64,000 bases of DNA from Melampsora larici-populina 98AG31 (taxonomy: Eukaryota; Basidiomycota; Pucciniomycetes; Pucciniales; Melampsoraceae): NCBI RefSeq assembly GCF_000204055.1, contig NW_006768856.1, positions 134,050-198,049 of the forward strand. Direction: 5' to 3'. The position numbers and the translations under genes were made by a program. Positions within the stretch are counted from its first letter, which is position 1. Each line of letters begins with the position of its first letter. Below the pieces are notes generated by a model. That model had not been told where the DNA came from, searched no databases, and worked only from the letters and a program-made list of their open reading frames with translations. This document shows, piece after piece, positions 45,323 through 58,760 of this stretch.

Positions 45323-48300
45323 ATGCCATTAAACAATCATCATCACAATCACAACCATAATCAACAACAGCAACAACAACAACAACAACATCATTCACAT
45401 CGAAATACATTCAATCCAACTAACTTACCAATCAATCATCATCATTATCAACAATCCAATCACAACCATAACCATCATCACAATCACAATCATCTCTTCT
45501 TTCCTTCTCATCCTCAATCAATTCAACAAGCACAACAACAACAACCATCATCTCAATCACTTCATCATCATCAATCTCAACTACTACATCAACATTCTCT
45601 TCATCAACATCAACAACACATCTATTTACTTCAACAACCTCCTCCTCCTCCCAACCTTCATCATCCTCATCAACCTCCTCCTGTTCCTCAATCACAACCT
45701 TCACATTTACCACTTCATCATCATCTTCCTCAAGCTCATCATCTTCAACCAACTCAATCTCAACTACATCATCCACTACATCATCCTCATCTCGCTCTTC
45801 AATCTCATCCACTTCTCCCGGTTCCTCATCACCTTCAACTTCATCCTGCTTATTCTCAATCTCAAGCATCTCATCCTCAAATCCATCCACTTCCTCTACC
45901 TCAATCTCGTTCAGGTTCATTCTCTTCTACTTCTTCTCAGCAACACCATCCTCGAACTCAACCGACTCCAAACTCAAACTTACCAGTCCCTCCTCGACCT
46001 CCTCATTCCAACAATTATCTAAGACAGTCTCATGGATCAACTGCTGGTCCTTCTCCTAGTCTACTCTCTTCAGCTACCTTCAATTCGACTCCAAGACACA
46101 GTCTTCCGCCTCATAACCGTCCTAACCTAGTTCCGCTTCCTAGATCCATTGATCCTCGACTTGCTCGTCGTACTGGTTCTCAATCACAAAACTCTCAACC
46201 TAGTCGTCTTTCACTTCCATCACCTTCATCGGTGATTGCTCCGATTCCTATTCCTCCAAAACCTTCGACTATTCAAGTTCCTACTTCACAACCTCAATCA
46301 CAACCGTCTACCTCACAGCCACCGATCATCACCACCACCACAGCCACTACCACTACTACAAAAGTGGTTAGACCTACTTCAGCATCTTCAGCAGATGAGC
46401 AATACCAACTAGGTCTGGCCGGTCCTCAAGCATGGGGGTATATGACCACATCTAGTATCGAACACAACATCTGGCGTGGTTTCAGTGCTTGTAAATGGAA
46501 GATACCTCTAGTGAAACAGACCCAGGAGATTCAAGAACCATTCAAGGAAATGGTATCAGAAGAAATGGACGAAGTCGAAGACCGATCACCACCTATTCTC
46601 GATCATCAATGGCAAATCAAATGGGCTCGAGTCAGATGTGATAGTATTGAGAATACTAGTGAATTCTATCTAGAGCTCGATCGACTTTCTCTTACCTATG
46701 TCACTGATTCTCGTACGCTTCAAGAGTCATGGGTTTACGAGATACCAGGAGACTTGGTTCCAAAGAAAAAATCGGTTGCTAAAGAAAAAGAAAAAGAATC
46801 GACTGATGAAGATTTATCGGCTTGCGACGATGGATTACGTAGTACGATTGATAGTCTTGGATTCCAGTACTGTAAAGGTAAGTCAAGACCCTATCCCGAA
46901 AATCCTTTTGGATCACTTTTTTTGACTGATCTTTCTCTTACACCATCACATCATCCTCCAAAGTGATCGACCAAGGAATTCTTACATACTCATCTCTCTT
47001 TCCTACCATAAGTGAAAGGATCAAGACGACAAATGCGAAACCATTCATCCCTTATCTTTCTAGACCTGCCAAGAACATCACCGGGAATGATTTCTTTGCA
47101 CCTACTCATCTATCAGCCTATATATACTTTCTAGAAGCTCTACAACGTTATCTTTTTAGGATCCCACTTACTTCACCTCTTTCTTCGAATCCTTTGAATG
47201 CGATACCTACTCGATGGATTCCATGGGGATCAGATCGATTACTTTCAGTACCAGTGATGACGGATGAACCACTAAGACATGCACTAGCCATGGATTCACC
47301 TAGATTACTGGCAGCTATTCTACACGCTCCTTCTTCTTTCGAATTAACCTTGCAGGGTTCTTGTTGGCTAACACCCCTCGCAGCACTCTGTCAACCTGTC
47401 TTCTTTGCTCGTCGACTTTTACCTGTACCTACTGAAACACTTATTCCTGATGGGTTTCCATTAAGCTTAGCACCTTTTCCGTGGCTTCGAGCTAGGTTTG
47501 TAAGAATGTTTGGAAGACTTGATCTTCAGTGTGAACCCCTAGAAAGGAAATCGAATCCTACTTCTAGTACTACTGCTTGGATTTCTCAACACCGGAAACT
47601 TGCTAAACTTGAAGAAAAACGTATTGGAAGGTTTCAAGAGGTTTGGAAACGAAAGATGATGATAGGAAAGTACCAAAGTGCCAAGAATGAATCACCAACA
47701 AGTTGGTTAGTGTGTAGGTTATGTGAAGAAGAAGATGATGAAACAGGTGAAGAAGTAGTTTGGCCAGTTTGTTTTGCTTTACTTGATTTAGAAAGCTGGT
47801 TAGGAAGAACAGAAGAACCATCACTTTCAGAAACATCTTTCTCAACCAATGAACATGACGAAACCGATCCATTGACACATCGGCTTGAACTTTCGATTTC
47901 GAGATTGGAAGTTGCTCATCGGTTGCTCAGCTCGGCGGCTGGATCGGTTCAAGGTTTGGCTGAATCGGCTGGTGGGTATATTGATTGGTTGGCTCAGGAA
48001 AGGGAAGTTCAACGTAAGGCTGTGGCTGCGGCTGCTAAGGGGAAAGAGAAGGAGAATGAGGAAGGTGTGGGTGGGCGATGTGAGGGGGTGCTTCGATCTA
48101 AGTCTGGATTCGGTCCTCTTTTAAAATTAAACTCAAATACAAATGCGAATTCAAATTCACATTCAAATGCGAATGCAAATGCGAATGCAAATACGAGTGC
48201 GAATGCGAATGCGGATGCAAATGCGAATGCGAATACAAATATAGGTGGTATCTTAAATCACCCTGGTCCCTTGGACATCAATCCTCAGCAATCTTCCTTC

Positions 48301-51300
48301 ACTTCACCTCCGGCAGATCCACCTTCGACGCGACCCGTGAAACGAAGGCATGAAGATCTCGAAGAAGAAGCATTGATCAGTAACGACACCAATCTCACTG
48401 GTCCGGAAGAAATGGAATGGTGCGATAATCTACCTGTGAGTTTAGAGACCGTGTTCTTATTCCTTCTTTTACCATTCCACCGCCCCAAGTTGAGTTTTAT
48501 CACTGGGTTGGACCCATCAAAGCTTAGATGAGAATGATCTGAATTGATTCGATGGTTCAACACTCCTTTCATCAATGAACCTTTCAACTTTTCTTTCGGA
48601 TTTGATTCAGCAGTCTGAGCGAGTTTTGGTCGAGCCTTTTGATCGTCTTTCGAGCTCTTTACCGGTTTCTTTGGGGGTTGATGGTCTATTGGAAGGCAAT
48701 GGGGTTCTTTCGTCACCTTCGCCTGTTGCGCTCAATACCAATCTTTTCGCCACAGGCTCGATCACCACTGTTTCGTCGGGTTTACCCACTTCTGATGATC
48801 AGACTCTGTTATCAACTGGTCTTGTTGGCTCTTCATCTTCACAGCTCAACACTGATATCATGCTCACCTCTCAGCATCCGTCATCATCCATGGAACCTGC
48901 AACAATGATGCCACGAAGACCGATGGTCGACCCACCAGGCTACGAGTCAGTTTGTTTTGGACCAGCCCATTCAGTAAATGATGTTCAGTATCAAGATCGT
49001 AAAGGGAAATATGCATTACCACCTTCACCATGTTCGTTTGGAGTGGGATCTGATGATGATGATGAACTTGGTTCATTGAGCACGCTTGGAGAGATTGAAG
49101 AAGAACGGAGAAGGAGATTGATGGAGACGTCTAGACGACTTGCTCGAGAAAGTGATCCGAGAGCAAAGTTTGTGAAATCGAAACATACTCATAATCCTTC
49201 GAATCATCAAAGACTTTCGGTTCATGAACCATCGTATCGGATCAGTAGAAGTTCTTTACTTGCTTTGCCTACTTGTCATGGTCAAGGGATAACAGACTTT
49301 CCTCCTACGCCAAGGTCTTGGGTGCCATTGGGGTCTTCGAATGAAAGTCTTGATGATTCTAGTGAAGGTGATGATGAGGATGATGAGCTGCTTGGTATGG
49401 TTGGGGAAGGAGTTGATGGTGGTCAACCTGGTTCGTCTGATTCTGATTCTTCTTCGGATAATGAAGATGTTGAAGGAAAACAGAGTGGGGTTCGAATGGG
49501 ATCTAAAGAAGATAAAGAAACGATTATATCGAATATCTTGAAACTTGAAGCATCATTAAAGAAAGTCTTGGAATTCAATTTACATCAATACAAGAATCCT
49601 ATGAATAAAGTTGATCAAACGAAAAAGAAAAAGAAGAAGAAGAAAGAAGATAGGATTTCATCGAGGACGAGGGATCGGTTGAGGAATTGGGCAAGTGAAC
49701 TTGGATCACAAGTGATCTATGATCCAGGATTAGAGAGTTTGATCGAAAGACTTTTACCAAGGAAGGAGTCACTGAAAAGTAGATGGATGAACCGAACTGC
49801 TAAACCTGAGAAAAGTTTATCAGAAGGAGAGATACCAAGGATCGAAAGGATTGAGTATCATATACCTAGAATTGATGATTTAAAACTTGGATCTCATGAA
49901 GAAGAAGAGGATGGAGGAGGAGGAGGATCGAACTGGAAAACTTTGAGAGCTACTATGGTGCTCGTTAAGACTAATCTAGGACAACAGAAGTTGGGATTCC
50001 CTTTGAGTGAATTGAAGGATTGGAGTAAGTTTGGACTCGAACCTGTGAGTGGGAAAAGAGATGTTTGTGTTTCGGTGGTTTTGCCTAGGGGGAAAGGGTC
50101 TGATAGAGGAAGAAGAAGAAGAGAAAGAGGGAGAGATGCGGATGGAAGAGAAAGAGATGAGGAAGGAAGAGAAGATGAGGAGGAAGAGGAGGAAGAGGAA
50201 GAAGAAGAAGAAGAAATTAGAGTGATGAAACGTTGGCTTGAAAAGTTTTCATTTGCTTATAATGTGAGTGATTCTTAAAATTCTTTTAGGAATTGAAAAC
50301 TTGAACCAAATTGATTGTTCTTTGGGTATTTTTTTCTAGGCTGGTAAATTTGGACAAATGACGATTGGAAAAGTTCATCGTAGTGAATATTCATCAACTG
50401 AATTATCCAAAGAAATCGAAGAGATGATTGAAAGTTTAGATCGAGTGAAATCGACTCGACATGCATGTTTGATAGTGATTGATAAAGTAGAAGATTTCAG
50501 AGGGATGATGATTGGAATCCGACAAATCAAAGGACCCGATTGTAGACCAGTGACAAGATTAATGATTGATCGTCAAGAGTTTCAAGATGAAGAGTTTTCA
50601 AAAATGATTAAGTATTCATTAAGGTTATATGATTCGATGAAGATCTTAGTAGATAGGTTTAGATCTCCTGGTATAAGTTTTGAAACTGGAACTGAAACTT
50701 CTCCAAATGCATCTCAAATCCAAAGTTCACCATCTTCTAGTCTATTGATGAGAAGTCGATCAGAATCAAGTTGTAGTAGTGATTCATCTATCTCTACCAT
50801 CGAAAGTGGTGTAGATCAATTTAAAATCTTACCTAAACCTATCAAACGATTGTCTTTTGGGTTTGCTTATTATTTGAATGGGTTTATTAAACCTTTACAG
50901 TTGAACTTGAGATGGCCAGCTAATGGGATCGATGTGAATTCTAGACATAGGTTTTTACATTTGAGTTATAAACTTTTAAAGAGTGATGAAGATCAAAAGG
51001 AAATGGTCATAGTTTCTTTACAAGATGAGTTAGGACAAGAGTTTGAGATTCGATTGAAGTTTATGGAACATCGGTATCGTAGAGAGATTAGAAGACGTCA
51101 AAAGGAATCGAATGAGAAGTCGAAGGAAATTGGATTGGATCAAAAGGATAGGTTGGATCTGATTGTTAAAGTCGTTTGGAATGAGGTTGGAAAGGTTTTG
51201 GTTAGGTCTAGTGTTGAGTGGAGGGTAGTGATTGGGAAGATTGGAGTTATGGAACCTAATGAATACAAAGGTGATTAAGTTGATCTCTTCATATTAGAAC

Positions 51301-52036
51301 AATGAACTGATTGAAATGATTTTTTTTTTTGGTTGGTTGGATAGCATGGTGTGAATTGTTATCACGTAAATTACCTAAATCAGATTTAGCATTTCATGTA
51401 ACTTTATCATCTATTAGGTTAGATGGATTACCATTGATTAGAAGAAGAAATCTTAGATCTGAGATTGGATTTCAAACTGATTTGAAGGAGAAAGTTATGA
51501 TAGATTCAGAGGAAGGAGAAGAATTAGAAATCGTAGGAAATGAAAAAGGAGGGATTGAAGACAAAAGTAATGGGATCGAAAGAGTTTATGATAAAGAATC
51601 TGAAGGAAGTTATTGGATTATCAACGAATCTACTATCCGAACTCATTCGATCAATCTCAATTACCAATCATCAGAAGAAGAAGGATCAATGAATGAAAGA
51701 ATAGTGAAAAGTTTGTGTACAAGTATGATTTATTTTGAAAAAGGAGAAAGGTTTAATGGGATTCGAATTGAAGTTTTAGGAACAGCTGCAAGCTTTCATT
51801 CGGTTTATAGTTTTAACCTTTTTCAACATCGTGAAGAGATGAATCATTCATTGATTCAGTTATCTAAACTTAGGATTTCTAGATCTTTAGTTTTTAGGAA
51901 TGGGGCAAAGGATCAAGCTGTGCCTGCTCATTTGTTTGTCATTGGGTTTTTGGATAGGGTTTTGGGTGAGTATTGGGGACGGATTAGGAGCTTGGCTGAG
52001 GATGGGGATGTTGAGGTTGATGAGGATGAGGATTGA
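45323..52036 (+). CDS. Large five-exon host protein, His/Gln/Pro-rich N-terminus, function unknown
   Basis: Exons 45323-46877, 46964-48435, 48611-50263, 50340-51270 and 51345-52036 join in phase with no stop (6,303 nt, 2,100 aa). Residues 1 to about 370 are low-complexity His, Gln, Pro and Ser. Ordered segments follow (ADEQYQLGLAGPQAWGYMTT; SAYIYFLEALQRYLFRIPL; LLAAILHAPSSFELTLQG; WLVCRLCEEED). Then come an Asn/Ala repeat (about 48130-48245), acidic Ser stretches, a Lys run (KKKKKKKE), a run of Glu, and an ordered C-terminus (FGFAYYLNGFIKPLQLNLRW; LFVIGFLDRVLGEYWG). No signal peptide or membrane segment was seen. The disordered, charged layout resembles large transcription-regulator or Mediator-type scaffolds, but no family could be assigned. 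Starts at the first ATG in the exon 1 frame. It is the only clearly intact non-transposon gene wholly inside the window. Confidence 0.85.
48127..48246 (+). repeat. Asn-Ala codon repeat within the host gene
   Basis: A run of AATGCGAATGCAAAT-type hexamers encodes alternating Asn with Ala, Ser or Thr for about 38 residues. It is likely to vary in length between strains. Confidence 0.85.
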
Positions 52037-52810
52037 TTGGTTTGATTGATGGGTTTGTGAGGTTCTTGTTTTGGGGTGGTATGGGTTTTTTTGGAAGGAG
52101 TTTTCTTTTTTTTTTGAGTTTAGATTGATACGTTATAGATGAAGAGGTTTGATTTGTGGGTTGGTTTTATGTGGTTTTGTTTTTTTGGAAATTGGTTTTT
52201 TTACAAAATATATATAAAGGTTTGTTAAGAAAATTAAAGCAAGCAAGTAATTCAAAAACAAAATAAAATTATGAATCATAAATGACAATTGTAAGAGCAA
52301 CAGCAATAGGAAAGAAGATCCAATTTGTGAGTCTCTGTGTACAAAGAAGAGCAGTTGAGAGGAAATAATAGTCTCCTGGAAGGTTGTAAAAAAATGAGAA
52401 GATTGAGCGGTTGTGAAAGGATGAAAGTTTGAGTATTGATCACTTTGTCTGGTTCAGAGAGATGTCATGTGAAATGATAAAATATACTTTCAGATAAAAT
52501 TCAAGGCAAACCATCAGATTGTGAACGGTTTCAGATTGTGAACACTTGCGCTTGCTCTTTTGCCAATGAAGTCATTCTTGATTTTCTCATTAAATGATAA
52601 TGATACATCTTAAGTCTTGATCCTATACTATACTATTAAATGATCCTGACATCTTTCTGAATACGTATGTACTGGATCCTTTAGTTGATATAGAGATTCA
52701 AATCTAACTTATGAGGGGAAATCAAAGTCTTTAACTTTAGGTCTCCCTTTCTCTTGGTTCGATTCTTGAGATCACAGTTTTGATTTTTGATTCTTGATCA
52801 GGATTCATGA
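52037..52810. other. AT-rich intergenic region 3' of the large host gene
   Basis: Likely 3' UTR and spacer. No gene, tRNA or clear repeat was seen up to the start of the hAT-3 terminal arm. Confidence 0.5.
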
Positions 52811-52935
52811 CACCGCGGGAATGAATTAGTTCAAAACCCGATTGAGGAAAGTTGCGGTGTCCGAGTCCGCAACTTCCTTCAATTGTGAATTTCGTTCGCA
52901 ATACGTTCACAATGGGTTCACAGGTTCCCCTCGAG
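52811..52935. repeat. hAT-3 left terminal inverted arm
   Basis: The 125-bp arm contains an internal inverted pair, AAAGTTGCGGTGTCCGAG then GTCCGCAACTT, so each arm can also fold on itself. It is nearly identical to the reverse complement of 61357-61481. Confidence 0.9.
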
Positions 52936-54676
52936 ATGCCCTGTCTATTTGCTGTGTGTGTAAAGCATGTATACATAGCCAATACTCCCATTCACAGTAT
53001 CAACTATCATTGATCTCATTCATATCTTTGGCTCCAGGCTCACTGTCATAGGGATGGCCGAATGGGTAAACTTGGATGGTGAAGCAATCATACAACCAGA
53101 GACTCGTGGTTGCCAAAACTCTGCGGTGGCTGGAAGCCACTGGAATCAGCTCGTGAAAATGAGACAATTGCCTAATACAGAGTTCGAGAAAACTCATGTG
53201 TGGTTTTCAGAAGAAAACTCATACAAATGAATCCCCAGCCTTCAGGAACCCATTTGTGGAGCAATACTCATAGAGTATCGCAGCGAAAAAAGATAAAATA
53301 TGTACGCAGGTGGATAGGTGATGAATTGCTTGTGTAGACAATCAAGAAGTTTGGTACTTAGATTGGAACTCATCTGTACCGATATACACATGATATGATC
53401 TCGTTTTTGATCTAACTACATAGGTTTTTAATAAAAATGTGAAAAGACGAGCGACCGATCGATTATTGTGTGTAGGCAAGTAACAATGACGCTGATTTAA
53501 TAAGTGAGACCTGTGTTGTATAACAAATATGTATGTATAAGTTGGACTTATTTGTATAACAACGTTTGAGGTCATTTTTCAATCTAAGCAAGTCTGTTGA
53601 AGACTTTAAAAGCATGACCAGGGGAATCTATACTTCCTCAGCAGCTACGGTTGCTTCATCATTATCGATCCAGTGACGAAGAGAAACAAGATGACTGATA
53701 GTTTGAGTCGATAAGCGTGCACGATCGTCAGTTGTGATATTACCGGAGATAGAGAATACTCTTTCCACAGGCGCCCCAGACGCTGGGATAGTGAGATGAT
53801 TGAATGCAAGCTTGGCGAGCAGAGGATACGTCCCCGAAGTGGCCATGCGCTGGTGGATGGGTTGCAGTGTCAGTGTATGTAGAGATGATGTGACAAGATA
53901 GGTAAGGTACTCACATTCCAGTATGATCCAATATTCTCGTTTTTAAGGAGAGGGTGTTTTCCATCTAAGTACTTTTTCAGCTCGTCTTCTTCAAACTCTT
54001 CCTCATCACTATCAAAGATGTCGCAACCCGCGCTAGCGTAGATATCTTCTAGTGTTTGAAAAGTATTAGAAGCAGATTTGGCATTCGTGTTCTTGCTTGT
54101 GACTGGCTGAGGATGAGTCGCAGTTGGTTTGATCTTATTGTACTCGATTCTGAGAGACTGAATGCCCAGTTTTTCAACCGAAGCACTGAGACCGAATTGC
54201 TTAAAGGTACGTTGTCTGAGGCGTGGTTCGAGGATAGTTGCAATCAGAGTTTGGGGGTTATTGCACTCGTTGGTTAGATACTTTGTTAGTTTCCTGTTCG
54301 CCGCAGTGCAAGCAGCCCCCCATGCACCTGGTGCTGATTCGCCAGCTCGTAGCCTCTTCTGGATGGTACAGAGTACCGCAAGTACACATTGTTTACGAGG
54401 CTGGTTTGATTGGAAGATTTGAGTTGTAGATTCAAATAAATCTAAGATTGGCATCATGAATTTAACCGCTGCCCATTGCTGATGAGTGATCGCAAATTTT
54501 GAGCGATCAGGGTGATCGGTGTAGAGTTACGGTACTCAAAACAACCAGGTCCGAGCTACCTTTGTCCGAAACCTACTTACATACATTTCATTTTTGCGGG
54601 GACAAGAGAAACTAGGATTTTCCCACCTGGTTTCTTGTTTTGAGGAGCCCTTTGCCATCTACCACTCCTCAACAAC

Positions 54677-56318
54677 ATGCCTCGTGTAGGCACCCGAGCC
54701 CAGCTGATATCCGATCTCGTGAAATCATCGCTTCATCTCTTATCGGTCATCAATCTCACATACCAGTCGCCTTTGTACTTACCTCTACAAGCGTTTCTTC
54801 ACTTTGAATTGATGAAATCTGGCACCTTATTACTGCTTGAAAACTCTCAAGAATCAGTCACTATCTCAATGATCACCTTAGTCGGAGCACTCGAAACTTA
54901 CCTGAATGGATGCTTGAACCTTCAAGAGGCCGAATCGAATCAAGTGGCCTTACGTGAACACTGTTTCCGGATTGGTGTGATACTTGGAGAAGCCCTCGAA
55001 CAGACTGATAGAATACGTTACTTTGAAGATCGACTCTATGAAAACAGGAAGGACCTGCAACAAATACGTTTCACTGCGGTCTTCAATGGAAGCGATAGGA
55101 ATTTTATGAAATATGTAAGTGTTTGAAGGTTCTTACCAGTTTGATTGATATGTGTCACTCACTGATCATTCAACATCATTGCTACCTACCATAGGCTCGA
55201 ATGTCGAAAGAAATTTTTTTTCGCCTTGTACCTTTGATTAGTGAAGACCTTGTGTTTCATAACGGCTCATCGCGGCCTCAATTACCAGTTGAGTGGCAAC
55301 TGCTTGTGACATTATGCCAGCTAGGATTAAGTGGGAATGGTGGTAGTGCTTACATGATTGGACAGATGTTTGGGCTAAGTGGTGAGTAGGTGAATTAAAT
55401 CGGGTTCTCTTCTGGTACAATATCTGATGTCCTGATGTTTCAGAGGGCAGTGTACATAATTTTACATCAAGATGTTTCGAGGCCCTTTTGAAATTGGAAA
55501 GCCAGTACGTCTACTGGCCTGACGCAGAAGAACGAACGATTATCAAGAAAGAAATTGGCGCAAGGTCCTTTTTTAAAGATTGCGTTGGATTCATAGACGG
55601 AACACTCATTCCTCTGGCCGTGGCTCCTCTCAAAAATCCAGAGGACTTCTGGACTCGCAAATTCATGTACGCACTCAATTCGATGCTCGTTTGTGATCAC
55701 AATGCTCGGATCATCTATGCGTTGCACGGTTGGTGTGGCAGTTCACATGACCAGCGTGTTTTTTCATCAACTCAGGTAAGTAAAACAGGTGTTTCGCATA
55801 TCCAGCAAGAATCTTACTGATTGGTTATTGATTTGTTATGTCAGATTGCTCAACAACCCGATCAATTTTTCTCCGAGGGCGAGTACCTGTTAGCCGATTC
55901 GGGTTACACATGTACCCAGAACGTTATTCCAACATTCAAAAGCCCCCGTACCTATGGATTAGATCTATTGAAAAAGGAATTCAACACCGCACTCAGTGAG
56001 CAACGCGTGGTCAGTGAACACGGCAATGGCATGCTCAAATTGCAATTCCAATCTCTACGGGACATGCGACTCATCTTAAAGGATGCACGAACCGCTACGC
56101 ATGCTGTCAACTGGATTCGTGTCGTGTGTCTCCTGCATAACTTCACGCTGAAGAATAGGGACAGCTGGAAACCGGAACAGCCTGCTGATATTAATGATGA
56201 TGACCCACCTCAAGATGATCTACCTGTCAATTATGATCATAATGCATCTTATGCAAGAAGAAACGAATTATTGCATGAGTTCAGAAGATGGCAGTCGTGC
56301 AATAATTCGCAAGGGTAA
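54677..56318 (+). CDS. Harbinger-2 DDE nuclease (transposase)
   Basis: Four exons join in phase: 54677-55114, 55195-55381, 55444-55775 and 55845-56318 (476 aa, no internal stop). After a helical N-terminal region, a helix-turn-helix-like segment (VEWQLLVTLCQLGLSGN.. GQMFGLS) precedes the DDE domain: CVGFIDGTLIPLA (first Asp), GSSHDQRVF, YLLADSGYTCTQ (second Asp) and VVSEHGNGMLK (Glu), then IRVVCLLHNFTLKN. It would cut at the element ends together with the product of the convergent partner gene at 56971-58539. It is only distantly related to the Harbinger-1 nuclease. Start: ATG about 150 bp inside the left end, after which the frame is continuous. Confidence 0.9.
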
Positions 56319-56970
56319 AAGCAATCTTATCTTTTTGTAACCAAAGTTTTGATCGATTTTGTGGTTCAGTTATAATCAAATTAAAAAATTTAGTGCAAGC
56401 AAGTGTTTCATTGTTATTTAGGTAGCTATTAAAAAAATCAGTAAAAGTTTTTTGATATGAATTTATTTGATGTTGTTTGGTAAATTGAAATAAAAAAAAA
56501 GTTGGTGATTTTTTTCAGATATTTGAATTTGCCGAGTTTTCAAAAAAAGAAAGTTGGTGATTCTCTTCTGAGATTTGAACTTGCCGAGACGATCAGATCT
56601 CTACCAAGCCTCAAAACTTGATAAAGATCTGATCCAAGTTATTTTGATGACTTGGAAAAACTTTTCAAGTCTAAAATCTTGATAAAGATCTGCTCCGAGT
56701 ATTTCAATTACTTGGTTGGCACTTGGTGTTCATCAATAGTTCTCAGCAAATTATTTGGAAGCACTCCTTGTATTTCTTACGACCAGCAGACAAACAAAGA
56801 ATCACACATAAGTTGCGCACACATTTAGATATCAGGCCTAGAACCAAATTTTGGAAGTCTTGCACAAAAACAACTGGTTTAACACTTGCGCACACAAATT
56901 GATATTAGAGTATAATTATATTATAAGATATATTGAAAATTTTAGTAATAGTCGCGCGAACAAATGGCGA
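56319..56970. repeat. Convergent spacer of Harbinger-2 with imperfect tandem repeats
   Basis: Two pairs of diverged repeats: AAAGTTGGTGATT..TTGCCGAG at about 56499 and 56550, and CTTGATAAAGATCTG..ACTTGG at about 56616 and 56676. No gene was seen; it should contain both 3' ends. Confidence 0.6.
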
Positions 56971-58539
56971 TTAAAGGCCAGCGGCCATCTCATCTGCAAG
57001 CTTCATCGCCTCTTCTTTAGACATTCCTGCCGAGATAAGCTGAGTCACCCATTGAATCTTTTCGCGCGCCATAGTGAGTTTGTCAACCGATGATGGACCC
57101 TGTTCGAGTGCTTTGACCGCGGCTCTTTCAGCTTTAAGTTCGCGATCAAGCTTGAGCAGGCTCAACTCAGCCTGCTTGGTTACAAGCTGCTCGTCTAAGG
57201 CCCTTTTTTTGGCAACGGCTTCAGGAGAGAGTTCGCCATCATTACCTCGCTTGTCATTTCTAGCTGGCGAGCCGTCCAATCGAGATCCAAGGAAAGAGAT
57301 GAAGGCTTGAGTCGAGGTGGCCATTTGGTCTTTCAGATCCTGGTGGTCACTGGCGTCCTTCTTTCGGTCTCCAGTAAGTTCTTTTAAGTCTGACATGGTA
57401 GGCAAGGATGATCGGACTGATTTAGTTATATCATTCTTCTTGGAGGTAGATGGTCTTTGAGGAGTCTCGCTAGCAGGTTGTTTAAAGACAGCAGGGGGCA
57501 TTGGTTGAGTGTGGCTACTACTGGAAATACTGATGCTCGATGGGCGTTTGAGCATGGGTGGCAGAATATCTTCTGGATCAGGTGTTTGCAAGGAAGGATC
57601 AGGAGAGGGCGATCGGCTGATGGGGGGGGTCGCGTTCCAAGATTCATCAAAAGCCATGGACTCGGTCAAAGTGAGAGAATAGTCAGTTGACTCGGTTTTG
57701 TTTGGGGTAGGCTGGGCACTCGGAGCGTTGGCTGTGGTGGGATTCAATTGGGCAGAGTGAAACACCTCGGCAGTAGCTAGTGGTTCGTTTCCAGGACGGT
57801 CACCCATGAGCGGTTCAAGCTCTTCGTAAAACCGACATAACCGTTTCAACATTTCTGACACGGAGTAGGAGAAGACGTTAGTATAGGTGAATCATAAAAC
57901 ACATAAACAAAAACCTTACCGTTGGTTGTACTGGCAGCCTTCGATCTGATGGCATCACCGGTATCATCATCGTACTCTACTTCAGGATCGGCTTGTAAGT
58001 CATTGATATCATCCTCGGCCTGCGCCAAGATCCCAGCTCCGGTCTGTTTACGCCACCCTTGAGCGGTTCGAAACTTGGTTTCGAAAAGTTCAATCTAGGT
58101 GGGAAGATTTGACTGTCAGAAATGGGAAATTCAAGAAGAAGATTAACAAAAGCCGTACCTGCTGCTTGCAGCCCTTCCAGGTACGAGCAATAAAACCCTT
58201 CGCCACGAGATACTTGGCACATCTCTCGGAGCACTCTTTCTTACTTGGAATGCCTGCTCGGTATGCAGAGTAATTGGTCGAGATCATATCAGAAGCATTC
58301 ATACACATCCAAATCACATCTTCTGGACCGTCTTGATCGCCCCAAGTAAGTCCCAACCATTGAACGATGCCTTCAAGTGAATTTTTACCCTCCTTGTTGA
58401 GATCTTTAAGCCACGAAACCTGTCTCTGTCTCATAAGTGCTGCGTGGTGAGGTGGATTCGCGCTGGGATCATCCGTAGTTGGTTTGGTCCGATGACTGCC
58501 ACGTTTGGGAACCGGATCCGAAGGAGACTTGGAAGTCAT
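56971..58539 (-). CDS. Harbinger-2 partner protein
   Basis: Three minus-strand exons, 58539-58159, 58094-57920 and 57854-56971, join in phase (479 aa, no internal stop). Residues about 30-130 are a Myb/SANT-like or related DNA-binding region (MRQRQVSWLKDLNKEGKNSL.. CAKYLVAKGFIARTWKGCKQ followed by IELFETKFRTAQGW). An acidic link (DDDTGD), a Pro/Ser-rich middle and a C-terminal coiled coil (EAVAKKRALDEQLVTKQAEL onward) complete it. The layout parallels the Harbinger-1 partner: N-terminal DNA binding, disordered middle, coiled coil. Its likely role is to bind the ends and bring in the nuclease, inferred from family and context. Confidence 0.82.
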
Positions 58540-58760
58540 TTGAACCGTTGGAGCGTGAGGCTGGGTAGATGGTGAGAGAGAAGAGTTACCAGAGGACTGG
58601 CGAGAGATTGGAGACCTGAATAGCGGGTAGGGAGAGTGGAGACCCGAAGAGCGGGGTGGGAAATCAAGCTTACAAACTAGGTGCTGGCGTGTATGTTCAA
58701 AAAAAACCTATTTCAGCAGAGACATAGAATGATCTAGAAAGTAGGTTTTGGACAAAGGTA
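58540..58760 (-). other. Right subterminal region of Harbinger-2
   Basis: Short region between the partner gene start and the right TIR, with GGAGAGTGGAGACCCGAAGAG-like purine-rich sequence near 58628. It probably holds the partner gene promoter. Confidence 0.4.

Noticed and set aside
45432..45920. 162-aa acidic minus-strand open frame
   Set aside because: It is the antisense of CAT/CAA codon repeats in the large host gene, which yields only Val/Asp/Glu.
45323..52036. Assignment as a Mediator subunit (Med12/Med13)
   Set aside because: Size and disorder fit, but no diagnostic motif was seen; naming it would be a guess.
53045..53120. tRNA-like A-box (TGGCCGAATGGG) in hAT-3
   Set aside because: No B-box or cloverleaf could be completed, and the motif is part of the extended inverted arm (complement near 61258).
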